Shown piece after piece: positions 10,279 through 19,565 of a DNA stretch of 64,000 nucleotides. Positions within the stretch are counted from its first letter, which is position 1. The number at the start of each line of letters is the position of its first letter. The DNA comes from an uncultured Cedecea sp. (GTDB taxonomy: Bacteria; Pseudomonadota; Gammaproteobacteria; Enterobacterales; Enterobacteriaceae). Below the pieces are notes generated by a model that did not search any database, was not told where the DNA came from, and worked only from the letters and a program-made list of their open reading frames with translations. The translations under genes and the position numbers were made by a program. The stretch spans positions 1 through 64,000 of the forward strand of contig NZ_CANMLV010000015.1 of NCBI RefSeq assembly GCF_947498825.1. The letters are read 5' to 3'.

Positions 10279-10320
10279 ATCCGTTCCTGCCATCTGGAAA
10301 TATATCCGTTACATTTCAAT

Positions 10321-10350
10321 ATGCCCGCGATATAATATTTATCCGGGCAT
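10321..10350 (-). promoter_or_regulatory. Hairpin in the cusF-cusB intergenic mRNA
   Basis: ATGCCCG (10321-10327) pairs with CGGGCAT (10344-10350) over a 16-base AT-rich loop, just after the cusF stop. It may set the relative amounts of CusF and CusB mRNA. The role is inferred. Confidence 0.35.
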
Positions 10351-10360
10351 ACGTTAAATA

Positions 10361-10723
10361 CTACTTAACTTCAATGCTCTGCAAGATGTAATCACTACCC
10401 TGCTGAGTGAAAGAGAAATTAATCGCCTCACCGGGTTTGAATGTATTCACCTTGGCGGCCACCGGCGTGAAAATAAAATTCATTGTCATCGGCGGCCAGC
10501 TAATTTCCGGGATTGCATCATGTGATATGGATATTTTCTGCTGTTTATTATCAATGCCTTTAATCACCCCGGCAGTTTGATAAAGAGGTTCTTTCATCTG
10601 TGCATCTGCCTGAGTATGATGAGTTTCACCATGTATATTATGGTGGGTTTCATTCGCTTTTGCGGTATAGGCTGTTGTCATAGATGCAATGCTTAACAAA
10701 CTGATTTTTAATAGTTTATTCAT
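10361..10723 (-). CDS. cusF: Periplasmic Cu(I)/Ag(I) metallochaperone CusF
   Basis: 120 residues from ATG 10723 (GGAG eight bases upstream). An upstream in-frame codon at 10777 would run back into the end of cusC and is rejected. Signal peptide MNKLLKISLLSIASMTTAYTA with cleavage near residue 22. A short His-rich segment (ETHHNIHGETHH) follows and then a small OB-fold domain. The CusF ligand set is visible: His in SISHDA, then Trp and two Met in SWPPMTMNF, matching the His-Trp-Met-Met site that binds one Cu(I) or Ag(I). Second gene of cusCFBA. Confidence 0.94.
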   Translation of the reverse strand: MNKLLKISLLSIASMTTAYTAKANETHHNIHGETHHTQADAQMKEPLYQTAGVIKGIDNKQQKISISHDAIPEISWPPMTMNFIFTPVAAKVNTFKPGEAINFSFTQQGSDYILQSIEVK

Positions 10724-10754
10724 ATTATTACTCCAGGAAGAGAAGAGTGGAAAA

Positions 10755-12140
10755 TTACACTTTCCAGCCACCACCAAGGGCAGTGAAAAGATTTATTTCA
10801 TTAATTTGCCTTGCATACTGCAAGTCGACAATTGTTTGACGGGTGGTAAATAAAGAACGTTGCGTATCTAATACTTCGATATAACTGCCCACACCGCTGG
10901 CGTACAATCTTTTCGCGCGTTGCAAGGAGGTATTTAATGTTTTCAGATAGCGTTGCTGGGCAATCAGTTGCCTATATAAACTGTCACGTAATGCTAAGCT
11001 ATCGGCAACTTGTTTAAAGGCATTTTGAATTTTTTGCTGATAATTCACCACTGCTTGTTGCTGGAGAATATTAACCCGTGCCAAGTTTTGTTGATTACGA
11101 TGTGCATTAAATATCGGCAATTCAATTTTCGGTATAAAACTCCATAAACCACTCGCTGTATTAAATAAACGATTTAATTCACTACTGCTACCTGACAGGC
11201 CACTGGTCAGATTGATCGCAGGGTAAAATGCCGCCCTGGCAACACCGATATTGGCATTTGCAGCTTTTAGCTGATGTTCCGCTTCGAGGATATCCGGGCG
11301 CTGAAGTAAAATGTCTGATGATAAATGTGCGGGAAGTCTGACAGGGTTAAATTCCATCGCCCCAGTCGACGCAGAGACTCGTCCGGTCTGATAACTGCCG
11401 AGCAAAAGTTGCAGTGCATTCGTCGTTTGCGCCAGCTCGCCTTCTCGTCTGGCTATTTCAGCCTCGGTACTGTCGAGCACTCCGCGGGCTTGTTCCAGCG
11501 CCAGCAGATTACTGCTGCCATTCACGACCTGCTGCCTGACCAAGGCATAGGCTTGCTGGTAGTTACGACGGGTATCTTGTGCTATCTGTAACTGCTCGAA
11601 TATTAACTGCTGATTAAAATAGTTCTGAGAAATAGCAGAGACCAATACGATATGCACATTCCGTCGAGCCTCTTCGCTGGCCAGCAGGTTTTGTTTTTCA
11701 GCTTCGATGCTGTTTTTCAGTCTTCCGAAAAAATCCAGGTCAAGACTTAATTCCAGCCCAATGTCATACTCTTTGCTACTGCCTTTGTCCGCATTTAATC
11801 CTCCCTGATAACGAACGCTTGATGCACCATTAAGCTGTGGATATCGCTCCGCTTTAGTGACACCATACTCGGCACGGATCTTCTGAATTTTCAGAGCCGC
11901 CATCTCAATATCGCGATTGTTCTCCAACCCGCTGGCGATCAGTTGCTGAAGCTCTGGTTGCGTGAAAAAACTGCGCCAGCCGGTATCCTGATAACTATCT
12001 GCCACCGCAACCAGCCCATTTTGCGAAAGTGAAAACTGTTGAGGTACCGGAAGGTCTGGAGTCTGATAGTCCGGTACTAGATTGACACAGCCCGTCAGAA
12101 TAAATCCGCTACTTAGAATCAGTTGCTTTAATGTAAACAT
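10755..12140 (-). CDS. cusC: Cus outer-membrane factor CusC (lipoprotein)
   Basis: TolC-like outer-membrane channel of the Cus efflux complex. 461 residues; lipoprotein signal with lipobox ILTGC, so the mature protein starts at about Cys17. Two OEP repeats follow, with long alpha-helical hairpins and family motifs such as LPAHLSSDILLQRPDILEAE and ANANIGVARAAFYP. First gene of the cusCFBA operon, transcribed away from cusR, with the CusR box between the two promoters. Length and order match E. coli. Confidence 0.95.
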   Translation of the reverse strand: MFTLKQLILSSGFILTGCVNLVPDYQTPDLPVPQQFSLSQNGLVAVADSYQDTGWRSFFTQPELQQLIASGLENNRDIEMAALKIQKIRAEYGVTKAERYPQLNGASSVRYQGGLNADKGSSKEYDIGLELSLDLDFFGRLKNSIEAEKQNLLASEEARRNVHIVLVSAISQNYFNQQLIFEQLQIAQDTRRNYQQAYALVRQQVVNGSSNLLALEQARGVLDSTEAEIARREGELAQTTNALQLLLGSYQTGRVSASTGAMEFNPVRLPAHLSSDILLQRPDILEAEHQLKAANANIGVARAAFYPAINLTSGLSGSSSELNRLFNTASGLWSFIPKIELPIFNAHRNQQNLARVNILQQQAVVNYQQKIQNAFKQVADSLALRDSLYRQLIAQQRYLKTLNTSLQRAKRLYASGVGSYIEVLDTQRSLFTTRQTIVDLQYARQINEINLFTALGGGWKV

Positions 12141-12241
12141 ATCGCTTCTCGCCAGAACCTGCTTGCCCGCATCGGGTCAAGCTCTATCAATGGATGACAG
12201 CAGGCACCTTAGCTGAATGACTCTGTTGGCAGGGTTACAGG

Positions 12242-12263
12242 ATAATGACAAAGTTGTCATTAT
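12242..12263. promoter_or_regulatory. CusR box in the cusC-cusR promoter region
   Basis: ATAATGACAA and TTGTCATTAT form a 10+2+10 palindrome centred on 12252/12253. It matches the known CusR operator core AATGACAAnnTTGTCATT and sits between divergent cusC and cusR, as in E. coli. Confidence 0.88.
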
Positions 12264-12335
12264 TGGATGAAGCCGTTGCTATCACCACAGGGCCCACTAG
12301 AATGGCTCTATCAGAAGGTATCGCACGGTGAACAG

Positions 12336-13019
12336 ATGAAAATATTAATTGTCGAGGATGAGGTAAAAACAGGCGAATATCTGAGCAAAGGTCTTACAGA
12401 AGCGGGATTTGTGGTTGATCTTGCTGATAACGGTCTGAACGGATATCACCTGGCAATGACCGATGAATATGACCTGATTATTCTCGATATTATGCTACCC
12501 GACGTGAACGGCTGGGATATTGTGCGTATGTTACGTACCGCCAATAAAGGTATGCCTGTCCTGCTCCTCACTGCCCTGGGTACCATTGAACATCGGGTTA
12601 AAGGACTCGAACTGGGCGCTGACGACTACCTGATTAAACCCTTTGCCTTTGCTGAGTTGCTGGCCAGAGTTCGTACGCTGTTACGCCGGGGCACCACCGT
12701 TATTCAAGAAAGTCAGTTCCAGGTTGCCGACTTAGCTCTGGACTTAGTATCACGTAAAGTCAGACGCGGTAGTACACGCATCACACTCACCAGCAAGGAG
12801 TTTACTTTACTGGAGTTTTTTATCCGCCATCAGGGAGAAGTCCTGCCACGGTCACTGATTGCCTCTCAGGTCTGGGATATGAATTTTGACAGCGATACCA
12901 ATGCGATTGATGTTGCGGTCAAACGCTTACGCGCCAAAATAGACAATGATTTTGAGCCTAAGTTGATTCAGACAGTTCGGGGTGTCGGTTATATGCTTGA
13001 GGCCGCTGATGAGCATTAG
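12336..13019 (+). CDS. cusR: Copper response regulator CusR
   Basis: OmpR-family regulator that activates cusCFBA when phosphorylated by CusS. 227 residues from ATG 12336, the position equivalent to the E. coli start. The frame extends 23 codons further up, but that would cover the CusR box region. The receiver domain has the acidic pair EDE (8-10), phosphoacceptor Asp in IILDIMLPD (about 51) and Lys in LIKPFAF (about 101). A winged-helix DNA-binding domain occupies about 130-222 ([26 protein letters not shown]). Overlaps cusS by 11 bp, implying translational coupling. Confidence 0.96.
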   Translation: MKILIVEDEVKTGEYLSKGLTEAGFVVDLADNGLNGYHLAMTDEYDLIILDIMLPDVNGWDIVRMLRTANKGMPVLLLTALGTIEHRVKGLELGADDYLIKPFAFAELLARVRTLLRRGTTVIQESQFQVADLALDLVSRKVRRGSTRITLTSKEFTLLEFFIRHQGEVLPRSLIASQVWDMNFDSDTNAIDVAVKRLRAKIDNDFEPKLIQTVRGVGYMLEAADEH

Positions 13020-14457
13020 ACGTCGGCATCGTCCCTTTTCACTTGCGCTCAGACTGACATTTTTTATTAGCCTTGCAACGATTTTTGCCTTTGCAGTATT
13101 AACCAGTATCATGCTTAGCTCGGTAAAGAACCATTTTGCCGAAATGGATGAGCAGGATCTGAATAAGGTTAAAATGACGCTGTCCTCCATTTTGCTTGAA
13201 CCTGGGGCATCTGAGGCGGAAAAAGTAGAAAAAGTCAGTGTGATCCTTGCCAGTTACCGTCATATATCAGTATTGATGCTCAATGCTGACAACCAAATGC
13301 TATACCAATCGCCCGGCGGCCCTGATTTAGTGCCGTTACTCAACACGCCTCAGTTTGCCGAAAGCCTTAAAACAGGTTCCGTTTTTCAGTGGTCTGACCG
13401 ACGTCCTGGCGCCACTGCTCAGGATGACCACCGCCCTAAAACCTATCGAATCATTGCAGCTTCTGTCAGCGCGCCCTATCACGGAAAAGACGCAACCTGT
13501 ACTTTTGTTATCTCATTTTCCATCGATTTTCATCTCCATTATCTCGATGAGCTTAAATATAATCTTTGGTTGATTGCGGCAGTAATGGGACTACTGATTA
13601 TTCTGATCGTGGTATTTGCAGTACACAAGGGACATGCCCCACTGCGTACTGTCAGTTTGAAAATAAAAAATATCTCTTCTGAAAATCTGGATGTCAGGCT
13701 TGATCCCAGAACGGTCCCGGTTGAACTGGAACAACTGGTTATCTCCTTTAACCATATGATTGAACGTATTGAAGATGTTTTTACTCGCCAGTCTCATTTT
13801 TCCGCTGATATTGCTCATGAGATGCGCACCCCGGTGACGAATCTGGTAACACAGACAGAAATTGTTTTAAGCCAGCCCCGCAGTATTAAAGAGCTGGAAG
13901 ATGTGCTCTATTCCAGTCTGGAAGAGTATAACCGGATGGCGAAAATGGTCAGCGATATGCTGTTTCTTGCTCAGGCCGACGATCATCAACTTATCCTTGA
14001 ACATGCCCGGCTGGATCTCCGGGCGGAAACACTTAAGGTATTCGATTTTTTTGAGGCCTGGGCTGAAGAACAGCATGTCTCACTCAAGATGAGCGGGCAT
14101 CCATGCTGGGTTGAGGGAGATGCGCTGATGTTACGGCGGGTGATGAATAATTTGTTATCTAACGCGATCCGCTATACGCCAGAAGGCGAAACTGTCCATG
14201 TTACGCTCAGTGAAAATGATGAATGGGTAAAGGTTGTCATTGCCAATCCCGGCCCCGTGATTACGCCTGAACATCTCCCGCGATTGTTTGACCGTTTTTA
14301 TCGGATAGATGCTTCCCGACAGCGTAAAACAGCAGGTAGTGGCATCGGTCTGGCAATTGTGAAATCGATTGTTCGTGCCCATCAAGGAAAAATCCATGTC
14401 ACGTCGGACCCGGTTTCTACGCGTTTTACGCTGTTACTTCCGCGTTTAAAATCATAA
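13009..14457 (+). CDS. cusS: Copper sensor histidine kinase CusS
   Basis: Inner-membrane sensor kinase for periplasmic Cu(I)/Ag(I). 482 residues from ATG 13009, which overlaps the cusR stop. TM1 is about residues 13-36 and TM2 about 186-208, flanking a periplasmic sensing loop. HAMP follows, then the HisKA box [10 protein letters not shown] with phospho-His, then the ATPase domain with N box ([12 protein letters not shown]), G1 ([13 protein letters not shown]) and G2 ([11 protein letters not shown]). Length equals that of E. coli CusS. No damage seen. Confidence 0.95.
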   Translation: MSIRRRHRPFSLALRLTFFISLATIFAFAVLTSIMLSSVKNHFAEMDEQDLNKVKMTLSSILLEPGASEAEKVEKVSVILASYRHISVLMLNADNQMLYQSPGGPDLVPLLNTPQFAESLKTGSVFQWSDRRPGATAQDDHRPKTYRIIAASVSAPYHGKDATCTFVISFSIDFHLHYLDELKYNLWLIAAVMGLLIILIVVFAVHKGHAPLRTVSLKIKNISSENLDVRLDPRTVPVELEQLVISFNHMIERIEDVFTRQSHFSADIAHEMRTPVTNLVTQTEIVLSQPRSIKELEDVLYSSLEEYNRMAKMVSDMLFLAQADDHQLILEHARLDLRAETLKVFDFFEAWAEEQHVSLKMSGHPCWVEGDALMLRRVMNNLLSNAIRYTPEGETVHVTLSENDEWVKVVIANPGPVITPEHLPRLFDRFYRIDASRQRKTAGSGIGLAIVKSIVRAHQGKIHVTSDPVSTRFTLLLPRLKS

Positions 14458-14504
14458 CGATTTTACCGGCAAGCGTGATAAGTGAAGTGTCGCTATAAAA
14501 TAGA

Positions 14505-14531
14505 AAAAGTAAGGCTGATAGCCTTACTTTT
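14505..14531. terminator. Perfect 12-bp terminator hairpin after cusS
   Basis: AAAAGTAAGGCT (14505-14516) pairs with AGCCTTACTTTT (14520-14531) around a GAT loop, 48 bases after cusS. A-tract on one side and T-tract on the other make it usable in both directions. Confidence 0.75.
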
Positions 14532-14541
14532 CAGATTGCTG

Positions 14542-14609
14542 ACAAAGAAGGAAAAAACGTGGTTTTTCCTTCTTTGTGTTATCAGCCGAAAATCAATGAA
14601 TTGATTTTC
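14542..14609. repeat. Two further perfect hairpins in the cusS-murP gap
   Basis: ACAAAGAAGGAAAAA (14542-14556) pairs with TTTTTCCTTCTTTGT (14563-14577), a perfect 15-bp stem with a 6-base loop. GAAAATCAA (14588-14596) pairs with TTGATTTTC (14601-14609). Both lie between the two TAAGGCTGATAGCCTTA hairpins. Confidence 0.7.
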
Positions 14610-14672
14610 CTGTTTATTTTCGTAAATAAGCGCTAAGAATCAGATATCACTTTAGCTTCGTCATCAGTCTCC

Positions 14673-14697
14673 GTAAGGCTGATAGCCTTACTTTTTC
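14673..14697. terminator. Second copy of the TAAGGCT hairpin before murP end
   Basis: GTAAGGCT (14673-14680), GAT loop, AGCCTTAC (14684-14691), then TTTTT. The core is identical to the hairpin at 14505, about 168 bases away, giving a direct repeat flanking the other two hairpins. Confidence 0.65.
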
Positions 14698-14720
14698 TTA
14701 TCACGTTGCTGAAGAAACAA

Positions 14721-16172
14721 TTAACTCAGGTCAACATTCTTACTACCGAAGAACCAGGTCAGTATAAATCCTGCAGTGTAGGAGATAAGAATACCGACCA
14801 CGTAGACGGCCATTCCGGCAAAGATCCCTTGGTTTGAGGTCATCAATGGAATGGATACCAAGCCTGACGGACCAAATACGGTATTTAAGCCAACCGGCAG
14901 ACCCAGCCAGGCAACCAAACCAATAAAGAACCCCCCTACTGCGCCGCCCAGACATGCGGTCACAAAAGGTTTCAGTCGCGGCAAAGTTACACCGTAAATA
15001 AGAGGCTCACCGATACCTAACAGTCCAGGGAAGATTGCGCCTTTCACCTGGGTACGCAGCATTGAACCTTTCGCCGAACGAAAATACAGTGCCAGAGCAG
15101 CACCAACCTGTCCGCCACCTGCCATCGCAAGAATTGGGAACAGCGAGTTAAAGCCCTGGGCATCCATCAAGGCAAAATAGACCGGAACAAATCCCTGATG
15201 AATACCGAAGACCACCGCAATCAAGAACAATCCCGCCAGTACCGCAGTCCCGATAGGGTTACCATTAAGATGCAGGAACAACCAAGTCATGCCTTTAAAT
15301 AGCTCGCCACCGATAGGCATAATGGCCAGGTAAGTCAGCGCACCTGTCAGTAATAATGTAATACCTGATGTCAGGATCATATCGAGGTTATCAGGCACCA
15401 GGCGACGAACCTGACGTTCAATCCATGCCCCAGCCATACAGGCTAATAACACACCGATAATATTCCCGCGAGGATCAATCGCCAACCCGAAGAAGTTGTC
15501 CATTCCGGCGTAGTAACCTACGGTGCCTTCCGGCACGTAGCGCAGGATAAACAGTGAAGCAATAATGGCACCATTAACACCGGTACCACCAAAAGCTTTC
15601 TGGGTGTTAAAACCAATCAGAATACTTAAGAAAGTAAACAGACCTATGCTGAATACTTTCATGTAAGCAATCAGCTGGCTCAACCAAGCCGCCGGCGCTT
15701 CTCCTTCAACATACAGCGATTGCTGAAGCAGTGTCGCGATACCGAGCAACAAACCGGCCGCAATAAATCCGGGAATTAACGGAGTAAAAATGGTGGCGAA
15801 TTTGGTCAGAAAGTTATGAACAGCACTGTTCTGTTTCGCTTTCATTTGTTTTTTATTCTGGCTGGCGAGCGCCTGTAAATCAACAGACTCACTATTATCA
15901 GGCTCTATCTCTGCGCCAGACTTGATCATTTCATTCATCATGTCGCTGGCGGTTTGTGCTTTGCCAGGGCCGAGAATAATTTGCAACTGGTCATCGCCAT
16001 TGACAACCCCAAGCACACCCGGAATTTTCTTTAATTCGTCAGTTTGGACAAGATCACGATTTTTCAGCGTCAGTCGAAGACGCGTCATGCAGTTGCCACA
16101 GAGCGAGATATTGTTACTGCCACCGGTGAGGCGCAGAATATTTTCAATCATCGAGCCAGTAATTTTAGCCAT
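14721..16172 (-). CDS. murP: N-acetylmuramic acid PTS transporter MurP (EIIBC)
   Basis: Takes up MurNAc and phosphorylates it to MurNAc-6-phosphate. 483 residues. The EIIB domain (about 1-90) has the phosphocysteine motif GNCMTRLRL, Cys28. A polar linker (about 90-120) leads to the EIIC domain with about ten membrane segments and the [10 protein letters not shown] substrate-site motif. No EIIA domain is present, as in E. coli MurP, which borrows EIIA-Glc. It follows murQ by only two bases, so the two are co-translated. Strong similarity to E. coli MurP across the whole length. Confidence 0.94.
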   Translation of the reverse strand: MAKITGSMIENILRLTGGSNNISLCGNCMTRLRLTLKNRDLVQTDELKKIPGVLGVVNGDDQLQIILGPGKAQTASDMMNEMIKSGAEIEPDNSESVDLQALASQNKKQMKAKQNSAVHNFLTKFATIFTPLIPGFIAAGLLLGIATLLQQSLYVEGEAPAAWLSQLIAYMKVFSIGLFTFLSILIGFNTQKAFGGTGVNGAIIASLFILRYVPEGTVGYYAGMDNFFGLAIDPRGNIIGVLLACMAGAWIERQVRRLVPDNLDMILTSGITLLLTGALTYLAIMPIGGELFKGMTWLFLHLNGNPIGTAVLAGLFLIAVVFGIHQGFVPVYFALMDAQGFNSLFPILAMAGGGQVGAALALYFRSAKGSMLRTQVKGAIFPGLLGIGEPLIYGVTLPRLKPFVTACLGGAVGGFFIGLVAWLGLPVGLNTVFGPSGLVSIPLMTSNQGIFAGMAVYVVGILISYTAGFILTWFFGSKNVDLS

Positions 16173-16174
16173 AA

Positions 16175-17083
16175 TTAGATATTCATTCCCTGAAGGGTTT
16201 GACGAATAAAGCCATTGTTTTTATTTAATAACACACTGGCTTCGTTAGCAGATAATCCGCTCAGCACCATTAAAATTGCCGTTTTACAGTGACGCTGGCA
16301 CGCATTCAATGCTTGTTCGGCCATCTCAGGTGTACAGTCAGTCGCTTCAACCACAATATTGACCTGACGCTGAACTAATTTGGCATTGGTCGCTTCAACA
16401 TCAACCATCAAATTGCCATAGACCTTACCGCTGCGGATCATGGAACCGGTGGTTATCATATTCAGTGCCAGCTTCTGTGCAGTTCCTGCTTTCATACGGG
16501 AAGACCCGGTCACAACTTCAGGGCCGACCACTAATTCAATCGCAATATCAGCGCTCTGACTCATTGCACTTCCCGGATTACAGGAAATTGCCGCAACCGT
16601 TGCACCAACACTTTTCGCGTAAGCCATCGCCCCCAGAACATAAGGTGTACGGCCACTCGCCGCTATCCCGACCAGAACATCTTTTTCATTAAAATCGATG
16701 TCTTTCAGATCTTGAGCGCCCATCTCAGCATTGTCTTCTGCGTTTTCTACCGCCTGCAAAATAGCTTTATGACCACCGGCAATAATGCCCACTACCTGGC
16801 TTGCAGGTGTACCGTAAGTCGGCGGACATTCACTGGCATCCAGGATCCCTAAACGGCCCGAGGTACCTGCACCGCTGTAAATCAAACGACCACCTTTGGC
16901 AAAAGCATTAACGACCGCATCAACGACTTGTGCAATTTGCGGAATTGCCGCTTCAACAGCCAGAGGAACTTTCTTATCCTCTTGATTAATAACAGATAAT
17001 ACATCCAGCGTGGATAAGGTATCAATTTCCGCACTGGCTGGGTTGCGGCTTTCAGTGATCATTCTTTTTAAGTTAATTTGCAT
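16175..17083 (-). CDS. murQ: MurNAc-6-phosphate etherase MurQ
   Basis: Cytoplasmic etherase that removes the lactyl group from MurNAc-6-P to give GlcNAc-6-P. 302 residues from ATG 17083; a TTG three codons upstream is less likely. SIS fold with sugar-phosphate motifs [20 protein letters not shown] and [11 protein letters not shown], and the MurQ-specific segment [19 protein letters not shown]. Promoter-proximal gene of the murQP operon, divergent from murR. Slightly longer than E. coli MurQ (298). Confidence 0.95.
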   Translation of the reverse strand: MQINLKRMITESRNPASAEIDTLSTLDVLSVINQEDKKVPLAVEAAIPQIAQVVDAVVNAFAKGGRLIYSGAGTSGRLGILDASECPPTYGTPASQVVGIIAGGHKAILQAVENAEDNAEMGAQDLKDIDFNEKDVLVGIAASGRTPYVLGAMAYAKSVGATVAAISCNPGSAMSQSADIAIELVVGPEVVTGSSRMKAGTAQKLALNMITTGSMIRSGKVYGNLMVDVEATNAKLVQRQVNIVVEATDCTPEMAEQALNACQRHCKTAILMVLSGLSANEASVLLNKNNGFIRQTLQGMNI

Positions 17084-17121
17084 AATGCTCAATCCGTCAA
17101 AGTAATCTGTCGACTATGATA

Positions 17122-17283
17122 TGGAATATTTTATTACTGGTTAGTGATGTTAGTCACGTTAAAACGATTCATTATTAGCTTTAAAAACAGAATAAAACCG
17201 TAATAAAATAAATATTTATAGAATAAATCAATTCAAATCAATGATATATATCAATTCCTTTATTTGGAATATTTATGGAATAA
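17122..17283. promoter_or_regulatory. murQ-murR intergenic control region: GGAAT elements and CRP-like site
   Basis: The 354-bp divergent gap holds TGGAATATTTTAT at 17122, an inverted pair ATTCC (17254-17258)/GGAAT (17266-17270), and a further GGAATAA (17277-17283). GTGA (17144-17147) and TCAC (17154-17157) six bases apart fit a CRP site; E. coli murQP is CRP-dependent and repressed by MurR. A similar GGAAT/ATTCC pair lies before the hexosaminidase gene (21534-21548). The motifs are seen; assignment to MurR is inferred. Confidence 0.5.
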
Positions 17284-17437
17284 TTTATTATTAATATTGC
17301 CAGTACCGTTCAGCATGAGCCAGGATGATGCTCTTGTAAGCGAATGATTGACGAGTGACATGTAATATTGTTCTGTTTCCCTCAACAGGCTATCGCCGCT
17401 ATGATGGAAACTCTTGTTATTTTCCGGGTCAACACCG

Positions 17438-18295
17438 ATGCGTATTTTACAACTTATTTCGCTGAATAAAGAACAATTTACACCGGGTGAACGAACTATC
17501 GCCGACTATCTGTTAGCGCATCCAGAAATATTGAAGCAATGCTCATCACAAGAAATTGCCAGTCAGTTAAATATTAGTCAGTCGAGTATCGTCAAGTTTG
17601 CCAAGAGACTGAACTTCCGTGGCTTTACTGACCTTAAAATGGCCTTAATCGAAGAATGGGGACCATTAAATAAACAGATTAACATCGAGAATCAACACTT
17701 ACACAGCAGCATCAGTATTCATGACAGCCCGGCCATAATTGCTGAAAAACTCTGCCTTGAAAAGCAACAAGCATTGCGTAACTCCACTGACAATATAAAT
17801 TTTTCGCAGCTGGAAAAAGCCATCTCTTTAATGAAATCAGCTCGCCGTATCCAAATTACCGGTATTGGTGGCTCAGCACTGGTCGCTAAAGATCTCGCGT
17901 ATAAACTGATGAAAATTGGTTACCCAGTGATGAATGAAATGGACGGGCATGTGCAAATAACGGTAGCTCAATCTTTAGGTCCGGGAGATATTCAGATTGC
18001 TATTTCCTATTCAGGTTCACTGAAAGAGATCTTACTGGCTGCTCGCGTCGCGAAAAATAACGGCGCACAGTTAGTTGCTGTCACATCATTGCAGGAAAGT
18101 CCGTTGCGGAAGATAGCCGATTACACCCTGGATACGCTGGCTGATGAAACTCGCTGGCGTAGTTCTTCTATTTCGGCCCGAACCGCCCAGAATACGATTA
18201 CAGATCTACTGTTTGTTTGTCTGCTGCAAGAGGATAACGAAAGAAGTCAGCAGTATATTAACCGCAGTAAAGAGATGATCGATAAATTAAAATAA
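17438..18295 (+). CDS. murR: MurR, RpiR-family repressor of the MurNAc genes
   Basis: 285 residues from ATG 17438, the same length as E. coli MurR. A TTG eight codons upstream is disfavoured. N-terminal RpiR helix-turn-helix (about 1-77) contains ASQLNISQSSIVKFAKRLNF. The C-terminal SIS domain (about 125-265) binds MurNAc-6-P in MurR; it includes ITGIGGSALVAKDLAYKLMK and AISYSGSLKEI. Divergent from murQP. It probably represses murQP and perhaps the neighbouring porin and hexosaminidase, given shared GGAAT elements. A terminator follows immediately. Confidence 0.9.
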   Translation: MRILQLISLNKEQFTPGERTIADYLLAHPEILKQCSSQEIASQLNISQSSIVKFAKRLNFRGFTDLKMALIEEWGPLNKQINIENQHLHSSISIHDSPAIIAEKLCLEKQQALRNSTDNINFSQLEKAISLMKSARRIQITGIGGSALVAKDLAYKLMKIGYPVMNEMDGHVQITVAQSLGPGDIQIAISYSGSLKEILLAARVAKNNGAQLVAVTSLQESPLRKIADYTLDTLADETRWRSSSISARTAQNTITDLLFVCLLQEDNERSQQYINRSKEMIDKLK

Positions 18296-18296
18296 A

Positions 18297-18319
18297 ACCC
18301 GGGGCGCTTGTCCCCGGGT
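18297..18319. terminator. Terminator between murR and ompG-type gene
   Basis: ACCCGGGG (18297-18304) pairs with CCCCGGGT (18312-18319). It sits between convergent genes, directly after murR and 31 bases from the ompG-type stop. Confidence 0.65.
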
Positions 18320-18349
18320 AAGTACTACCTTTTCTGTATCTTGTCGACA

Positions 18350-19381
18350 TTACCAGGTATGGCGAATACCAATCGAGTAGAGACGGAAATCCTGGGTATT
18401 ATCATCCCCATAAGTCAGATGAACCTGCTGACTGTTTTTGGAATGCTGCCATGTTGTCTGTTCCCATGCCAGATTCGTCCACAATGTGGTTTTAGGCGTC
18501 AGGTTATAGTTTACAATCAGCCCTAAACGTAGTCCGCCATTGTCTGCCCGGTTAGTTGTTGCCCCGGTAACCGGGTCATAATTCTTTTCATTGAGGAAGT
18601 AGCGGAAATAAGGCTGAATATTCCATTTTTCATTAATAGTGGTAGGGAAATAGCCGCGGATCTGATTCTGCTCCCAGGTTTTATCGCCATGGCTGTTCCA
18701 GGTCCAGTCAGTGTAATACATCAGTTTAGCCAGCATTTTATCGTTGATTCTATACTGGAAGCCATGCTCACTTTCCCACTCCCAGTCATTATAACCCGGT
18801 CCAGAGAAGGCATTATCATAGTAGTACCCGGCATCCCAGAAAACGAAAGCAAATTTTTCGGTGAAATTATAACTACCGCCGGGGATCAGCCAGTAAGAGT
18901 GGTAAGAGTTTCTCGCGGGCATACCACTTTTTACATCATTTGATTCTTTACGATAAACAAAGCTGAGATTCAGGGTGGCATCCTGATTTTTAATCAGATT
19001 CCGGTTCGCCTGTAATTGTAAGCGGTTACGATTATAAGAGGTCTTTTCTGAATGAAAATTAGTCGTATAATTACGCATGGAGACTTTATACTCCATGAAA
19101 TAGCTCCACTTTGAGTCCACTGGCTGAATAGCCACTTGAACTACCGGGCTGATTTTATCAAAAACTTTCTTGTCGTTAATTTTATAGCCTTTAAACTCTT
19201 CTATTTCCAGGAAGGTATTACTGGAAATATTAAACCTTGATTCTTCAGCACTTTTTTTAGTGGGTTGTTGCGCTGATTTTTCTGTTGCTTTCTCTTCAAG
19301 GGGCTCGTCAACTACAGCCTGACTAACGGAGGGGAGTGCAGTCAATAATAAAAACAAATACGAATACTTTGCATAATTCAT
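18350..19381 (-). CDS. ompG: OmpG-family outer-membrane porin
   Basis: 343 residues with a signal peptide (MNYAKYSYLFLLLTALPSVSQA, cleavage near 22). The rest alternates polar and aromatic residues as in transmembrane beta-strands and ends in an aromatic residue (IGIRHTW), as usual for porins. Segments such as NQIRGYFPTTINEKWNIQPY and LIVNYNLTPKTTLWTNLAWE fit the monomeric OmpG family. After the signal there is an unusual charged linker of about 25 residues rich in Glu, Lys and Gln (EKATEKSAQQPTKKSAEE) that E. coli OmpG lacks. Between murR and the exported hexosaminidase, so it likely admits muropeptide sugars or chito-oligosaccharides. That role is inference. Confidence 0.8.
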   Translation of the reverse strand: MNYAKYSYLFLLLTALPSVSQAVVDEPLEEKATEKSAQQPTKKSAEESRFNISSNTFLEIEEFKGYKINDKKVFDKISPVVQVAIQPVDSKWSYFMEYKVSMRNYTTNFHSEKTSYNRNRLQLQANRNLIKNQDATLNLSFVYRKESNDVKSGMPARNSYHSYWLIPGGSYNFTEKFAFVFWDAGYYYDNAFSGPGYNDWEWESEHGFQYRINDKMLAKLMYYTDWTWNSHGDKTWEQNQIRGYFPTTINEKWNIQPYFRYFLNEKNYDPVTGATTNRADNGGLRLGLIVNYNLTPKTTLWTNLAWEQTTWQHSKNSQQVHLTYGDDNTQDFRLYSIGIRHTW

Positions 19382-19432
19382 AGAAAGCCTGCCAATTATA
19401 ACTCATCAGTTTTTGAGGGGTGTTTTATTATA

Positions 19433-19512
19433 TATACCTAAAATAACTCGAGTGACTTGTCGGCGCGCCTCACGCACGCAACACCCAAGCAGCTTGAAGT
19501 ATGACAGGTATA
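19433..19512. repeat. Dispersed TATACC...GGTATA repeat, copy 2
   Basis: 80 bp from TATACC to GGTATA. Contains AATAACTCGAG near the left end and GCTTGAAGTATGAC near the right, the same inner arms as copy 1 in the opposite orientation. Lies between the porin and hexosaminidase genes. Confidence 0.7.
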
Positions 19513-19565
19513 ACACTTTTCCATAAAGGGGCTGTATTATCTACAGCCCTTTACTTTAAATAATA

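Noticed and set aside
12267-12335. 23-codon N-terminal extension of CusR
   Set aside because: Adjoins the CusR operator and precedes the conserved MKILIVEDE start of the family.
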